Positions 44,869 through 54,535 of a DNA stretch of 64,000 bases are shown piece after piece. Source of the DNA: Achromobacter seleniivolatilans (GTDB taxonomy: Bacteria > Pseudomonadota > Gammaproteobacteria > Burkholderiales > Burkholderiaceae_B). Where the stretch lies: positions 4,526,001 through 4,590,000 of the forward strand of contig NZ_CP132976.1 of assembly GCF_030864005.1 (NCBI RefSeq), read 5' to 3'. The translations under genes were made by a program, and so were the position numbers. The notes beneath the pieces were generated by a model. The model was given only the letters and a program-made list of their open reading frames with translations. It was not told the origin of the DNA and did not search any database. The stretch's first letter is position 1. Each line of letters begins with the position of its first letter.

Positions 44869-45399
44869 CTAGCTGTTGCTCCAGAGCACAAAGATGGCGC
44901 CGCAGGCAATGGCCAACCCGTACGGGATGCCTTGCATGGGTTCTTCGCCCAGCGCGTGCGGCGTGGGAATGACCAGCCCGGACAGCCAGACGTTGAGCCG
45001 GACCAGGCTTAACGCCAATGCGCGTTCCAGCGCACGCAAGAGCGGCAGCGCCAGCGCCATCACCCCGCCCGCCAAGGCGGTCACGATCAGGAACACGAAC
45101 GTGTGCTCACCCAGCCACAGGCACAGCACCGCCATCAATTTGGCGTCGCCCGCGCCCATCCAGCGCATGGCGAACAGACAATAACCCGCCACCAATACGC
45201 CGGCGCTGGCCAGCACACCGGTCAGCAGCGACGAGCGCATCGCGGCGTTGCCCTGCATCAGCGTCCAGCCGGCATAGATCGCCCACATCAACAGCAACGC
45301 TAATACCAAACGGTTGCTGATGCGGCGATAGAGCAGATCGGACACGACCACCCATGCCAGGGCTGGCAATAGGATGATGCTGGGCAGAGAGAACGCCAC
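44869..45399 (-). CDS. tadV: Prepilin peptidase TadV (CpaA)
   Basis: The product is an A24-type aspartic prepilin peptidase with five to six membrane helices. The first catalytic Asp lies in SDLLYRRISNRL. The second lies in the GxGD motif of RWMGAGDAKLMAV. It cleaves the Flp pilin and TadE/TadF. It starts most likely at GTG 45399, 13 bases after the flp stop. The in-frame extension to 45462 would overlap flp and reads like non-coding sequence. It lacks the methyltransferase domain of full-length PilD enzymes, as usual for TadV. Confidence 0.88.
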   Translation of the reverse strand: MAFSLPSIILLPALAWVVVSDLLYRRISNRLVLALLLMWAIYAGWTLMQGNAAMRSSLLTGVLASAGVLVAGYCLFAMRWMGAGDAKLMAVLCLWLGEHTFVFLIVTALAGGVMALALPLLRALERALALSLVRLNVWLSGLVIPTPHALGEEPMQGIPYGLAIACGAIFVLWSNS

Positions 45400-45412
45400 G
45401 GAAATCAGTGGA

Positions 45413-45616
45413 TCAGCCGCCGGAGCGGGAGTCGGTGCCCGCTTCGGTGATGTCGTTGGCAATAGCGCCGAATTTCTCGCGCAACGCCGTAATGAAGGCG
45501 CCGTCCGAACCGAAGATCACGCCGACTGCGGCCGCCATGGCGGCGGCCAGAATGCCGTATTCAATTGCGGTCACGCCGCTTTCGTCACGAAGGAATTGTT
45601 GGATGCGGGAAGTCAC
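45413..45616 (-). CDS. flp: Flp/Fap-type major pilin
   Basis: The product is a short prepilin of 67 residues from the GTG at 45616, MTSRIQQFLRDESG-VTAIEYG. The cleavage site is Gly14/Val15, with Glu at +5 and Tyr at +6, the Flp hallmark. The following AILAAAMAAAVGVIF-type helix forms the pilus core. A TTG at 45628 would add four residues and is less typical. It is the first gene of the tad operon. Only one pilin gene is present here, whereas many tad loci carry two. Confidence 0.9.
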   Translation of the reverse strand: MTSRIQQFLRDESGVTAIEYGILAAAMAAAVGVIFGSDGAFITALREKFGAIANDITEAGTDSRSGG

Positions 45617-45738
45617 GGAAAAGTCCAAAAAATAAATCGTCGTGAAAGAAAATCGAGGGCTGCATGAGCCTTCAGTGCACAGACGATATTAGGATTCATT
45701 TGCAGCTGGCGAGCAACGAGCGAATCATTAAGAGTCGT
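45617..45738 (-). promoter_or_regulatory. Presumed tad promoter region
   Basis: The 122-base gap between the kinase stop and flp is AT-rich near the pilin start (TTTATTTTTTGGAC). It is the largest gap in the minus-strand run upstream of the tad genes, so the tad promoter is probably here. No exact -35/-10 pair could be assigned. Confidence 0.4.
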
Positions 45739-47292
45739 TCAGGAACCCATGCCAGCCGGGGGTTTACAGGGCAGCCGCAGCACCGCCAGCAGGCCGCGCA
45801 AGGTGCGCGGCGCATCCTGTTGCGGGTCGGCCAGATCGTTGTCGGCAAGCACCAAAGTGCCGCCGTGCAGAGCGGCCACCGCATGCACCAGCGCCAGGCC
45901 CAAACCATGACCAGCAATCGTTCTGTCACGTGTCAGGCGGTGAAATCGCTGCACGGCCTGGCCGCGCTGGCCGGCATCGATGCCGGGCCCCTGGTCGGCA
46001 ACACCCAGCTCCAACCACGCCCCCTGCCGGCGCGCCAGCAGCGTGATGGTCGTACCTGCAGGGGCGTACTTGATGGCGTTGTCGAGCAGATTGACGAGTG
46101 CCTGGAACAACAAGGCGCGGTCGCCAAGCAGCGGCGTGTCTTCTTGGATGCGGGTCAGCAGAGTCAGGGCGCGTTGTTCGGCCAGGACGTCGTAGTACTC
46201 ATGCAGATCGGCCAGCAGGGCGTGCACGTCCAGCTCTGCCGGTGAATGATGGCAGCGCCCCGTTTCGATTTCGCTGATGCGCATGACGGCGCGGAACAGG
46301 TACAGGATGCGCCGGACCTCATCTTCAGCCAACGCCATCTCGGCTTCCGCGGCGGGATTGTCGCGTATCGAGTCAGCCGCATTGCTCAGGCGCTGCTGCA
46401 AGCGGGTCAGCGGCGTGCGCAGTTCGTGGGCAATGTGATTGGTCGCATTGCGGACCTCTTCCATCAGGAAGTCGATGCGCTCCAACGCCTGATTCACGTC
46501 TTTGCCCAACTGGTCGAATTCATCCTGGCGGCCATGCAGCATGACGCGCGCTTCCAGGTCGCCCCGCGCAAAACGCGCCATGGTCTGCCGTATCCGCGTA
46601 ATGCGATTGGCTGCGCCAATGCTGAAAAACAGGCCTGCGCCCAGACTCAGCAACAGCGCCGTGAACACGCTCAAACCCACCACCAGCGGCACGGGATAGA
46701 TCCGGTTGAGCATAGGCAAAATGTCATAGGCGATGACGTAGCGCCCGCCGTCAGGCAGCAGCGACGCGTGCCCCAGCCATTCACTTTGCCCGTCTTCCGT
46801 GTTCAACGTGGCGCGCAACCAGCCGCGGCAAGGCTGCAAGCCGCCCTGGCACATCGCAGGCGACAGCAGCTCCGCCGCGCCATACAACAGGTTGCCGTCG
46901 GACCCCTGCACCGAAATCGCACGCTCACGGCGCGCCACGGTGGCTTCACGCAGACTCAATGCGCGCGCCAATTGCGATGCGCTGTCGCGGCTGCTCAGGG
47001 TCTGGTGCGCGCGCAGTTCCGCCGCCACCATGTCCTTCACGTGACGGACCATCACATGTTCCAGCAAGTTCTGGCCCCAGGCGATCGAACCCAGCGTCAC
47101 CAGCAGAAAGATAAATGCGAAGCAGGCGGTGTGGCGGAAGTGGCTCGTGGTCTGCGTCGGCGGCAACGCGGCTGTGGGCTCGTGGGCGCGCCCATCGCGC
47201 CAGAACGACTGCCAGGAGCGCGACAGGCCGGCCAGCGGCCCACGCTTGAGCGCCCGCAGCGACTCGGGAATATCAAATGGCGCAGTACTCAT
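45739..47292 (-). CDS. Sensor histidine kinase
   Basis: The 517-residue product has a cytoplasmic N terminus of about 55 residues, a first membrane helix (56-74), a periplasmic sensor of about 125 residues, a second helix (201-226) and HAMP. The HisKA H-box is HELRTPLTR with His289. The HATPase_c N-box is NLLDNAIKYAP, followed by DQGPGID and HGLGLALVHAV. All catalytic boxes are present. The signal is unknown. It starts one base after the regulator gene ends, so the two form a pair, and it lies just before the tad operon, which suggests it controls pilus expression. Confidence 0.9.
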   Translation of the reverse strand: MSTAPFDIPESLRALKRGPLAGLSRSWQSFWRDGRAHEPTAALPPTQTTSHFRHTACFAFIFLLVTLGSIAWGQNLLEHVMVRHVKDMVAAELRAHQTLSSRDSASQLARALSLREATVARRERAISVQGSDGNLLYGAAELLSPAMCQGGLQPCRGWLRATLNTEDGQSEWLGHASLLPDGGRYVIAYDILPMLNRIYPVPLVVGLSVFTALLLSLGAGLFFSIGAANRITRIRQTMARFARGDLEARVMLHGRQDEFDQLGKDVNQALERIDFLMEEVRNATNHIAHELRTPLTRLQQRLSNAADSIRDNPAAEAEMALAEDEVRRILYLFRAVMRISEIETGRCHHSPAELDVHALLADLHEYYDVLAEQRALTLLTRIQEDTPLLGDRALLFQALVNLLDNAIKYAPAGTTITLLARRQGAWLELGVADQGPGIDAGQRGQAVQRFHRLTRDRTIAGHGLGLALVHAVAALHGGTLVLADNDLADPQQDAPRTLRGLLAVLRLPCKPPAGMGS

Positions 47293-47293
47293 G

Positions 47294-47962
47294 TCAGCTA
47301 AGCACGTATCCCATGGCCCGCACGGTCTTCAGCAGGGGTTGGGCAAAATCCTTGTCGATCTTGGAACGCAGCTTGGAGACATGGACATCGATCAGGTTGG
47401 TTTGCGGGTCGAACTGCAGGCCCCAGACTTTTTCCAACAACATGCCGCGCGGCACGGTCTGGCCTGCGTGTTCAGCCAGTGTGCACAGCAACAGGAATTC
47501 CTTATCGGTCAGGTTGATGTCGCGCCCCGACCGGGTGACTTTGCGGCGCAGCAGGTCAATCTGCAGATCACGCACGCACAGGCGGGCGGTGTTGCTGGGC
47601 GTGTCGCCATTGCGTTGCACCAGCAGCCCCATGCGCACCATCAGCTCGGAGAAATCAAAGGGTTTGCCGACATAGTCCTGAGCGCCGGCGCGCAGGCCCT
47701 CGACGCGGTCGGACGCCTGATCCACGGCGGACAGAATGATGACAGGCGGGTGCGGACGCCCTTGCAGGCGGCGCAGCACTTCTATGCCGTCAATCCCCGG
47801 CAGCATGCGATCCAGCACGACGATATCAAACGCCTGCCGGTCCAGCGCCAATAGCGCCTGCTCCCCGGAATCGACGGACACGCAATGGTGACCGCTAGCC
47901 TGGAATTTGCTCGCCAGCCAGTAGCTGACTTTGCTGTCGTCCTCGATTAGCAGTATTCGCAT
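47294..47962 (-). CDS. OmpR/PhoB-family response regulator
   Basis: The 222-residue product has a receiver domain with the acidic pair EDD at 7-9, phosphoacceptor Asp51 (VVLDRMLPG) and the KPF motif (YVGKPF near 98-103). A winged-helix output domain spans about 125-222 (LTDKEFLLLCTLAEHAGQTVPR, then VDVHVSKLRSKID and RAMGYVLS). It is transcribed with the kinase. The tad operon downstream on the same strand is the likely target. Confidence 0.92.
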   Translation of the reverse strand: MRILLIEDDSKVSYWLASKFQASGHHCVSVDSGEQALLALDRQAFDIVVLDRMLPGIDGIEVLRRLQGRPHPPVIILSAVDQASDRVEGLRAGAQDYVGKPFDFSELMVRMGLLVQRNGDTPSNTARLCVRDLQIDLLRRKVTRSGRDINLTDKEFLLLCTLAEHAGQTVPRGMLLEKVWGLQFDPQTNLIDVHVSKLRSKIDKDFAQPLLKTVRAMGYVLS

Positions 47963-48145
47963 GCATTCCCTCGCTCGCGTTTCACTTCATTCCGCCAGCG
48001 TTTTTCGCCGAACCCGTCATGCCGCATGCGCCTCAAACCCAAACCCCCAAGCCGATCGGCTTGCGCCAGGCTACGTATTTACGGGATCACGATTCGTCTG
48101 GCAACGGGCAGGGGCTGAAAATTAACAAGATTTAATTCTATTCTA

Positions 48146-48164
48146 AATAATAATGATTGTCATT
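48146..48164 (+). promoter_or_regulatory. Fur-box-like site upstream of the lytic transglycosylase
   Basis: The 19 bases AATAATAATGATTGTCATT match the NATWAT hexamer pattern of Fur boxes in most positions. A possible -10 (TAAGAT at 48169-48174) lies just downstream, so bound Fur would block transcription. The site is 75 bases before the ATG at 48239 and about 185 bases from the divergent response-regulator gene. The 47963-48238 gap holds no gene. Confidence 0.6.
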
Positions 48165-48238
48165 CTTGTAAGATACGGTTCGATCTTCTGACCCTGGCCT
48201 GGCGGCAACATTCGCCTTGCCCGCCACCCGTTTCGACC

Positions 48239-49015
48239 ATGTCCTCTCTTCTTGCACGAACCAGCTGTTGGCTGGGCGCGGCCCTTTTGCTGCACGCGGT
48301 CCCCGCTTGGGCAGCCGATGTCTACGTCTCTTTCGATGCGGACGGCATCGCGCGTTTTGCCCCCACCGCCATCGACGACAGTTATCGGCTGCTATTTCGC
48401 GACATGTCTTCCGGGGCGCGCGGCGCACGCCGCTCAGCGGAACCCACGCCCGAAATCAGAAAGGCGCTGCAACTGGCCGCGGACCGCCACAAGCTGGACT
48501 ACGGGCTATTGCATGCGGTGGCAGAGGCCGAATCAGGTTTTGACACCGAGGCCGTGTCACCCAAGGGCGCGGTCGGGCTGATGCAGCTGATGCCGGCCAC
48601 AGCCAGCCAGTACGGCGTGCCGGGCAGCCATGCCACGCTGCAATCCAATTTGAGGAAGCTGGATCTGAACGTCGATGCCGGCAGCCGCTACCTGCGCGCG
48701 CTGATGGACCGCTACGACGGAAATCTGGAGCTGACGCTGGCCGCCTACAACGCCGGCGAAGGCGCAGTCCAACGCGCCGGCAACCGCATCCCCGACTACG
48801 AGGAAACGCGCAACTACGTGCGCCGGATCATGGCGGCGTACCGCCCTGGCGCGTTGACAAGCGTGGCTTCATCGGCTCCCCCTGTCACCAGCGCTCCTCC
48901 CGCCATCGCCGCCAACCAAAGCACCGGCCCCGCCATGTGGACGCTGCAAGGCAACACCAAAGAAGTCCGGCAATTCGAACAAGGCTTCATGGTGGTGCCG
49001 CCTCGAAAACGGTAG
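48239..49015 (+). CDS. Lytic transglycosylase, SLT domain
   Basis: The 258-residue product has a signal peptide ending AWA (about residue 25). A short DUF4124-like segment follows (DVYVSFDADGIARFAP), then a soluble-lytic-transglycosylase domain from about 75. The catalytic Glu is E98 in AEAESGF, followed by GLMQLMPATA and the family NLELTLAAYNAGEGAV block. It cleaves peptidoglycan in the periplasm. Such enzymes often open the wall for trans-envelope machines, and the nearby Tad operon is divergent. The Fur-like site upstream suggests iron-dependent expression. Confidence 0.92.
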   Translation: MSSLLARTSCWLGAALLLHAVPAWAADVYVSFDADGIARFAPTAIDDSYRLLFRDMSSGARGARRSAEPTPEIRKALQLAADRHKLDYGLLHAVAEAESGFDTEAVSPKGAVGLMQLMPATASQYGVPGSHATLQSNLRKLDLNVDAGSRYLRALMDRYDGNLELTLAAYNAGEGAVQRAGNRIPDYEETRNYVRRIMAAYRPGALTSVASSAPPVTSAPPAIAANQSTGPAMWTLQGNTKEVRQFEQGFMVVPPRKR

Positions 49016-49022
49016 GGGCGGA

Positions 49023-49346
49023 TTACGCGAAAAAGGCCGCTCTGCGTTGCACTCCGCGCGAACATGCGCTGTTCGTGTCGAAGATGACAGTCTGTTGCAC
49101 GTCCTCAAATGAATATTCCATGAAGCGCAACGGCTGCAAAACGATGCCTAACTGCTCGTGTTTGAACGCCTCGCCTTCGCGCGTAGTTTTGGGCGTGACA
49201 AAGTCCAGTGTGAATCCGGGCATGTCAGGGATGACCCATGACCCAGCACCGCCGCCCCCTGTCTGCGCCCTTAGCTGGAGGGGGTCAAAATACTCTTTTA
49301 GGTCAAGCGCGGGAGTGTCCGCTTTGTTGTACCTTAAACATGTAAC
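49023..49346 (-). pseudogene. Truncated nucleotidyltransferase-fold remnant (GSU2403-type)
   Basis: A minus frame without stops runs from just after a TAA at 49349-49347 to a stop at 49023. It reads LRYNKADTPALDLKEYF, then GSWVIPDMPGFTLDFVTPKTT and LGIVLQPLRFMEYSFEDVQQ. This resembles the middle of nucleotidyltransferase-fold proteins with QPLRFxEF and GFxxDFLTP segments. The usual N terminus and the later VNVPxPERYAxHKL part are missing, and the sequence after VIFD reads unrelated. No start codon with a ribosome site is seen before 49223. It looks like a decayed fragment. Confidence 0.55.
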
Positions 49347-49647
49347 TTAGGTACAGCACGCCAAGCATTCCCAACCTCACAGATCTGCCAGTCCGCCCCC
49401 AACTGCCTAGGCTCGCACTAGCACTGACGAACAACGTAATCTCGTGGATGCCGTACAAAGTACCTCGTACTCCGAATTGATGCGGCACGCGCCTACAAGA
49501 GATTGACTCAAAAGCTAAGGGCCGCAATCGCGGCCCTTAGAGAAAGTCATGGGGATCTGAACTTAACGAAGTTCGTGAGCGAATGGCAGTATCCGTCAGC
49601 GACCCGCGCTATTGTTCCCATTCAGAAACACCGCCCATCCCCCCACA
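49347..49647. other. Intergenic stretch, no gene seen
   Basis: About 300 bases between the remnant and the end of glmS. The only clear structure is the 11-base-stem hairpin at 49515-49540. The short frames here have no protein-like composition. Part of it may be the lost 5' end of the remnant gene, but the frame is broken. Confidence 0.5.
49515..49540 (-). terminator. Hairpin, possible glmS terminator
   Basis: CTAAGGGCCGC (49515-49525) pairs perfectly with GCGGCCCTTAG (49530-49540) around a 4-base loop. On the minus strand it is followed by CTTTTGAG, a short T-run. It lies 108 bases beyond the glmS stop. The T-run is weak, so termination is likely but not certain. Confidence 0.6.
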
Positions 49648-51480
49648 TCACTCCACCGTCACGCTCTTCGCTAGGTTCCGCGGCTTATCCACATCCGTAC
49701 CGCGCACGCATGCCGTGTGATACGACAGCAGTTGCAGCGGAATCGTGTGCAGGATCGGTGACAGCTTGCCGTAGTTTTCGGGCATGCGGATCACGTGCAC
49801 GCCATCCACGCTTTGGATCTTGCTGTCGGCATCGGCAAACACATACAGCTCGCCGCCACGCGCGCGCACTTCCTGCATGTTGGACTTCAGCTTTTCCAGC
49901 AGCTCGTCCTTGGGCGCAATCACGACGACAGGCATGTGCTCCGTCACCAGCGCCAGCGGGCCGTGCTTGAGTTCGCCAGCCGGGTAGGCTTCGGCGTGGA
50001 TGTAGCTGATTTCCTTTAACTTCAGCGCGCCTTCCAGCGCGATCGGGTAGTGCATGCCACGGCCCAGGAACAGGGCGTTTTCCTTGGATGCGAAGCGATC
50101 GGCCCAAGCGATGATCTGCGGTTCCAGCGCCAGCACCGAACCAATCGCGACGGGCAGGTGGCGCAGCGCCTTCAGGTGATCGGCTTCCTGCTCTTCCGTC
50201 AGGCGGCCGCGCACTTGCGCCAGCGTCAGGGTCAACAGGAACAGCGCGGTCAGCTGGGTCGTGAAAGCCTTGGTCGATGCCACGCCAATTTCAACCCCGG
50301 CGCGCGTGATGTACGACAGCTTGCACTCACGCACCATGGCGCTGGTAGACACGTTGCAGATGGTCAGCGTGTTGTCCATGCCCAGCGAACGCGCGTGCTT
50401 CAGCGCGGCCAGCGTGTCGGCGGTTTCGCCGGATTGCGAGATGGTCACCACCAGCGAGCGCGGATTGGGCACGCTGTCGCGGTAGCGGTATTCGCTGGCG
50501 ATTTCGACCGCAACCGGGATCTTGGCAACCGACTCGATCCAATACTTGGCCGTCAGACCCGCGTAGTAGCTGGTGCCGCAAGCCAGGATCAACAGCGAAT
50601 CGATGTCCTTGAAGATCTTGTAGGCCTGGTCGCCGAACAATTCGGGCGTGATGGCTTCGATGTCTTGCAGCGTGTCGCCAACGGCGCGCGGCTGCTCGAA
50701 GATTTCCTTTTGCATGTAGTGACGGTACGGGCCCAGCTCGGCAGCGCCGGTGTGCACGTGCACCGTGTGCACTTCGCGATTCACGTTCTTGCCGTCAGCG
50801 TCCACAATCCACACGCGCGACAGCTGCAGATCGACGACGTCGCCATCTTCCAGGTAGATGATCTGGTCGGTCGTGCCGGCCAGAGCCAGCGCGTCAGAGG
50901 CCAGGAAATTCTCATTCTGGCCCACGCCCACCACCAGCGGCGAGCCTTGGCGAGCGCCCACCACGCGATGCGGTTCATCGCGGCAGAACACGGCAATGGC
51001 GTATGCGCCATGCAGACGGCGCACGGCATTCTGCACGGTTTCAAACAGATCGCCAGCGTACAGGTGGTTGACCAGATGCGCGATCACTTCGGTGTCGGTC
51101 TGGCTTTCAAACACATAACCCACGGCCTGCAGCTCGGCGCGCAGTTCGTCGTGGTTTTCAATGATGCCGTTGTGGACCAGCGCAATGCGCGGTTCCTCGT
51201 TGCCCAGGTGCGAGAAGTGCGGATGGGCGTTGTGCGTGGCCGGCACGCCATGGGTGGCCCAACGCGTGTGGGCGATACCCGTAAAACCCTGCACCTTGTC
51301 TTGCGCGACCTGCTCGGCCAATTCGGCCACACGCTGCGTGCTGCGCGTGCGGCGCAGCTTGCCGTCGGCGTAAACGGCGACGCCGCAAGAATCGTAGCCG
51401 CGATACTCCAGGCGCTTCAGGCCTTCAACAAGAATCGGGGTGATGTCGCGCTGGGCGACGGCGCCAACAATGCCGCACAT
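49648..51480 (-). CDS. glmS: Glutamine-fructose-6-phosphate aminotransferase GlmS
   Basis: The 610-residue product starts [12 protein letters not shown], so the N-terminal nucleophile Cys is exposed after Met removal. The glutaminase half carries [11 protein letters not shown] and HTRWATHG. Two SIS domains follow, with ACGTSYYAG and [13 protein letters not shown]. The C terminus ends [12 protein letters not shown], the family's conserved closing sequence. It makes glucosamine-6-phosphate for peptidoglycan, LPS and, here, the Vi-like capsule. It is divergent from the Lrp/AsnC gene at 51631. Confidence 0.97.
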   Translation of the reverse strand: MCGIVGAVAQRDITPILVEGLKRLEYRGYDSCGVAVYADGKLRRTRSTQRVAELAEQVAQDKVQGFTGIAHTRWATHGVPATHNAHPHFSHLGNEEPRIALVHNGIIENHDELRAELQAVGYVFESQTDTEVIAHLVNHLYAGDLFETVQNAVRRLHGAYAIAVFCRDEPHRVVGARQGSPLVVGVGQNENFLASDALALAGTTDQIIYLEDGDVVDLQLSRVWIVDADGKNVNREVHTVHVHTGAAELGPYRHYMQKEIFEQPRAVGDTLQDIEAITPELFGDQAYKIFKDIDSLLILACGTSYYAGLTAKYWIESVAKIPVAVEIASEYRYRDSVPNPRSLVVTISQSGETADTLAALKHARSLGMDNTLTICNVSTSAMVRECKLSYITRAGVEIGVASTKAFTTQLTALFLLTLTLAQVRGRLTEEQEADHLKALRHLPVAIGSVLALEPQIIAWADRFASKENALFLGRGMHYPIALEGALKLKEISYIHAEAYPAGELKHGPLALVTEHMPVVVIAPKDELLEKLKSNMQEVRARGGELYVFADADSKIQSVDGVHVIRMPENYGKLSPILHTIPLQLLSYHTACVRGTDVDKPRNLAKSVTVE

Positions 51481-51630
51481 AGGAGAGACTCCGGTAAGTT
51501 CGTGTACCGGTGCATTGTGCGCGACCCCGTAAGAAATTTGATTTCTTAATATAGCTATTTTTGTAAGTTAATTCCCTTACATATTTGTGATTAAATAATC
51601 TTTCATCAAAGATAGATTTTTGGATTATTT
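51481..51630. promoter_or_regulatory. AT-rich divergent promoter region, glmS / Lrp-type regulator
   Basis: 150 bases between divergent genes. The part 51535-51630 is strongly AT-rich (TTAATATAGC, TTACATATTTGTGATTAAATAAT) and contrasts with the GC-rich coding DNA. Lrp/AsnC regulators bind AT-rich sites and often control their own gene, so this may be an autoregulatory site. That link is inference. Confidence 0.5.
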
Positions 51631-52119
51631 ATGCAAAATCCGCCGATTCCGCTGCCAGACTTGGATGATCTGGACTTGCGCATTCTTGAACAGTTACAAG
51701 AAGACAGCTCGCTGACCAATCAGGATCTGGCGGGGCGCGTGCACGCATCGCCGCCAACCTGCCTGCGCCGGGTGCGCCGATTGGTGGACGAGGGCGTGAT
51801 CGACAGACAGGTCGCCATCCTGGCGGCCGAAAAGCTGGGCAGCACGTTAACGGCGATTGTTGAGATCACGCTGGATGTGCAGGCGGCGGAAAGCCTGGAT
51901 ATCTTCGAGCAAAGCATGCTGGACGAACCCGCCGTGCTGCAATGCTACCGGGTGTCGCCCGGCCCGGATTTCGTGGTGATTGCGCAGGTGAAAGACATGC
52001 CGGCCTATCACGCGCTGGTGCATCGCGCGTTCACCGCGCAAGCCAACGTGCGCAATGTGCGCACGTTCTTCTCGGTGCATCGCGCCAAGTTTGAAACGCG
52101 GATAGCTGTGCGGGGCTAG
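51631..52119 (+). CDS. Lrp/AsnC-family transcriptional regulator
   Basis: The 162-residue product has an N-terminal helix-turn-helix (LDDLDLRILEQLQEDSSLTNQDLAGRVHASPPTCLRRVRRL, about 11-51) and a C-terminal RAM/ligand-binding domain (VLQCYRVSPGPDFVVIAQVKDM). Members sense amino acids and regulate metabolism or transport. The target is unknown. It converges with the glycosyltransferase gene, their stops 6 bases apart, and is divergent from glmS. Confidence 0.92.
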   Translation: MQNPPIPLPDLDDLDLRILEQLQEDSSLTNQDLAGRVHASPPTCLRRVRRLVDEGVIDRQVAILAAEKLGSTLTAIVEITLDVQAAESLDIFEQSMLDEPAVLQCYRVSPGPDFVVIAQVKDMPAYHALVHRAFTAQANVRNVRTFFSVHRAKFETRIAVRG

Positions 52120-52125
52120 TCGGGC

Positions 52126-53184
52126 CTAACCGCGCCCTAACAAGCGCTCAAACTGCGCCAGATACCGGTTTCCCATCTTCTGCACATCATGTTCGTTGCG
52201 CACGTACTCATACGCGCGTTCCGTAACGTCCTGGCGGAACGCCGCGTCGTCCAGGCAGCGCGCCATGCCGGCCGCCATCGCCTGATGGTCTCCCACCGCG
52301 ACCAGCACCCCGCGTCCATCGGCCAGGCTTTCCTTCAGGCCGCCAGCATCCGTGGATACCACAGGCACGCGTTGCAGGAAGGCGTCCAGCACACTGCTGC
52401 CCAGGGCTTCTTCCTCGGAGCTCATGACGAATACGTCCAGGATGCTGTAGAAGTCCTCGACGCCTTTGCGAAAACCGGCAAAACGATAAACGTCTTCGAT
52501 GCCGAGTTTCGCGGCTTCGTCTTTGGCCTGTTGCTCGCGGTCGCCACCGGCGCCGAAATGCAGAAAAACAAAATCGCGGCGCGTCTTGGCCAATTCCCCG
52601 ATCGCGCGCACCAGCGTTACCGGATCTTTGTCGCGGATCAGCGCGGCGGACGTTGCCATCACCTTCTTGCCGGCCAGGTCGAATTCCCGCACCAGGCTGG
52701 CGACGTTCTCGGTGTTTATCGTGTGGGGTTCCACCGCGCTGCGGATGATGACGGGCTCGATTCCCAGGCGGCGCGGCTCGCCCGCCGCCATCTCGCTGAT
52801 GGCAACGAACAGGTTGGCATGACGCCACTTGAAACCGGTCTTCCATTCGTCGCCCGGCTTCACGACGAAAGAGGTACGGCGTGAAAAGGCAACCGGACTT
52901 CGATGCAGCCACTTGGTCAGCACCGCCCACGTAATGGTGTTGGCGGTCTGCGCGTGGATGATGTCGTAACGGCCGGCGCCGGCCAGGAACGCCAACTGGC
53001 CGGGCACGTTGCGGCAGGTATGGGCCACAAAGCCCTCCTGGCGCGCACGTTCGGCCAGCGGCGCGCCTTCACGGCACATCACTTCGACATCATGGCCCGC
53101 CTTGCGGAAGGCGCGCATGCAATACAGCGTCTGCCGCTCACCGCCGCGCCAGCCTTTCTCGAAGTTCAGTTGCAGGATCTTCAT
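52126..53184 (-). CDS. GT4-family glycosyltransferase
   Basis: The 352-residue product has the GT-B layout. The N-terminal acceptor half has [15 protein letters not shown], and [11 protein letters not shown] follows. The C-terminal donor half has [17 protein letters not shown] and [31 protein letters not shown], which fits the GT4 EX7E region. It is likely cytoplasmic or membrane-associated and involved in LPS core, O-antigen or lipid glycosylation. It overlaps the UDP-glucose dehydrogenase gene by 4 bases (ATGA), which suggests it uses or accompanies UDP-glucuronic acid. The sugar is not determined by sequence. Confidence 0.9.
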   Translation of the reverse strand: MKILQLNFEKGWRGGERQTLYCMRAFRKAGHDVEVMCREGAPLAERARQEGFVAHTCRNVPGQLAFLAGAGRYDIIHAQTANTITWAVLTKWLHRSPVAFSRRTSFVVKPGDEWKTGFKWRHANLFVAISEMAAGEPRRLGIEPVIIRSAVEPHTINTENVASLVREFDLAGKKVMATSAALIRDKDPVTLVRAIGELAKTRRDFVFLHFGAGGDREQQAKDEAAKLGIEDVYRFAGFRKGVEDFYSILDVFVMSSEEEALGSSVLDAFLQRVPVVSTDAGGLKESLADGRGVLVAVGDHQAMAAGMARCLDDAAFRQDVTERAYEYVRNEHDVQKMGNRYLAQFERLLGRG

Positions 53185-54503
53185 GCGCGCCCGATGCCCG
53201 AATACTCAAAGCCCAGACCACGCACGTCAGCGGGCGTGTACAGATTGCGACCGTCGATGATCAAGGGGGTCTTGAGCAGCGCTTTGACACGATCAAAGTC
53301 GGGCGCGCGGAATACCTTCCATTCCGTGGCGATCAGCAGCGCATCGGCGCCATCCAGCGCGTCATACATGTCGGTGGCAAAGCTGATGCCAGGCTGGCCG
53401 ACCAGCATACGCGCGGCCTCGTGCATGGCAACCGGGTCGTAGGCGCGGACTTCGGCGCCACGGCGCGTCAGCTCGGCAATAACCGTCAGGCTGGGGGCTT
53501 CACGCATATCGTCGGTGTTGGGCTTGAAAGACAGGCCCCACAGCGCGATCTTGCGACCACGCAGGTCGTCGCCAAACCGCGCCACAACTTTTTCGGACAA
53601 GCGGAATTTCTGCGCGTGGTTGGCGGCTTCTGCGGCCTCGATCACGCGCATGGGCAGCGAGTTTTCGGCAGCGGTATTGACCAGCGCCTGGACGTCCTTG
53701 GGGAAGCAGGAGCCGCCGTAGCCCGCGCCGGGATACAGAAAATGATAACCAATGCGCGGGTCCGCGCCGATGCCACGGCGCACCTGCTCGATGTCGGCGC
53801 CCAGTGCTTCGGCCAGATTCGCCATCTCGTTCATGAACGAGATGCGCGTGGCCAGCATGGCGTTGGCGGCGTACTTGGTAAGTTCAGCCGAACGCACATC
53901 CATCACCATCAGACGGTCGTGGGTGCGCTGGAACGGTTCATAGATGCGGCGCATCACGCTGACCGTGTAGTCGTCATCAGCGCCCACCACCACGCGGTCG
54001 GGGCTCATGAAGTCGTTGATGGCCGCGCCTTCTTTCAGGAACTCGGGGTTGGATGCCACGCTGAAAGGAATATCCACACCGCGAGCAGCCAGTTCCTTGA
54101 CCACCACGGCACGCACCTTGTCGGCCGTGCCCACAGGCACTGTCGACTTGTCCACGATCAGCTTGCGCGACGTCATGTGCCGCGCGATGTTCAGCGCGGC
54201 GGCCAGCACGTACTTCAGATCGGCGGAGCCGTCTTCGCCGGGCGGCGTGCCCACGGCGATGAATTGCACGTCGCCAAAGGCCACGCTTTGCGCCACATCG
54301 TCCGTGAAATGCAGGCGGCCCGCCTGCACGTTGCGGCGGACCAGATCTTCCAGGCCGGGCTCATAGATGGGGATGCCGCCTTGGCGCAACAGGGCGATTT
54401 TCGCCGCGTCCACGTCCAGGCACATGACATCGTTACCCATGTCGGCCAGGCACGCACCCGACACCAACCCAACGTAACCGGTACCCACGACCGTGATTTT
54501 CAT
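53181..54503 (-). CDS. ugd: UDP-glucose 6-dehydrogenase
   Basis: The 440-residue product has the Rossmann start [24 protein letters not shown], the [10 protein letters not shown] segment, [20 protein letters not shown], and the catalytic Cys in [14 protein letters not shown] (about residue 261). It oxidises UDP-glucose to UDP-glucuronate with two NAD. It is distinct from the TviB-type enzyme at 13880, which prefers UDP-N-acetylhexosamines. It is the first gene of a two-gene unit with the GT4 gene. Confidence 0.95.
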   Translation of the reverse strand: MKITVVGTGYVGLVSGACLADMGNDVMCLDVDAAKIALLRQGGIPIYEPGLEDLVRRNVQAGRLHFTDDVAQSVAFGDVQFIAVGTPPGEDGSADLKYVLAAALNIARHMTSRKLIVDKSTVPVGTADKVRAVVVKELAARGVDIPFSVASNPEFLKEGAAINDFMSPDRVVVGADDDYTVSVMRRIYEPFQRTHDRLMVMDVRSAELTKYAANAMLATRISFMNEMANLAEALGADIEQVRRGIGADPRIGYHFLYPGAGYGGSCFPKDVQALVNTAAENSLPMRVIEAAEAANHAQKFRLSEKVVARFGDDLRGRKIALWGLSFKPNTDDMREAPSLTVIAELTRRGAEVRAYDPVAMHEAARMLVGQPGISFATDMYDALDGADALLIATEWKVFRAPDFDRVKALLKTPLIIDGRNLYTPADVRGLGFEYSGIGRA

Positions 54504-54535
54504 GCCTGCACGCCTTCAAAAATGGGGAATCTTTT

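Noticed and set aside
49303..49527. 75-codon minus frame between the remnant and glmS
   Set aside because: No ribosome site and no protein-like pattern. It overlaps the remnant in another frame.
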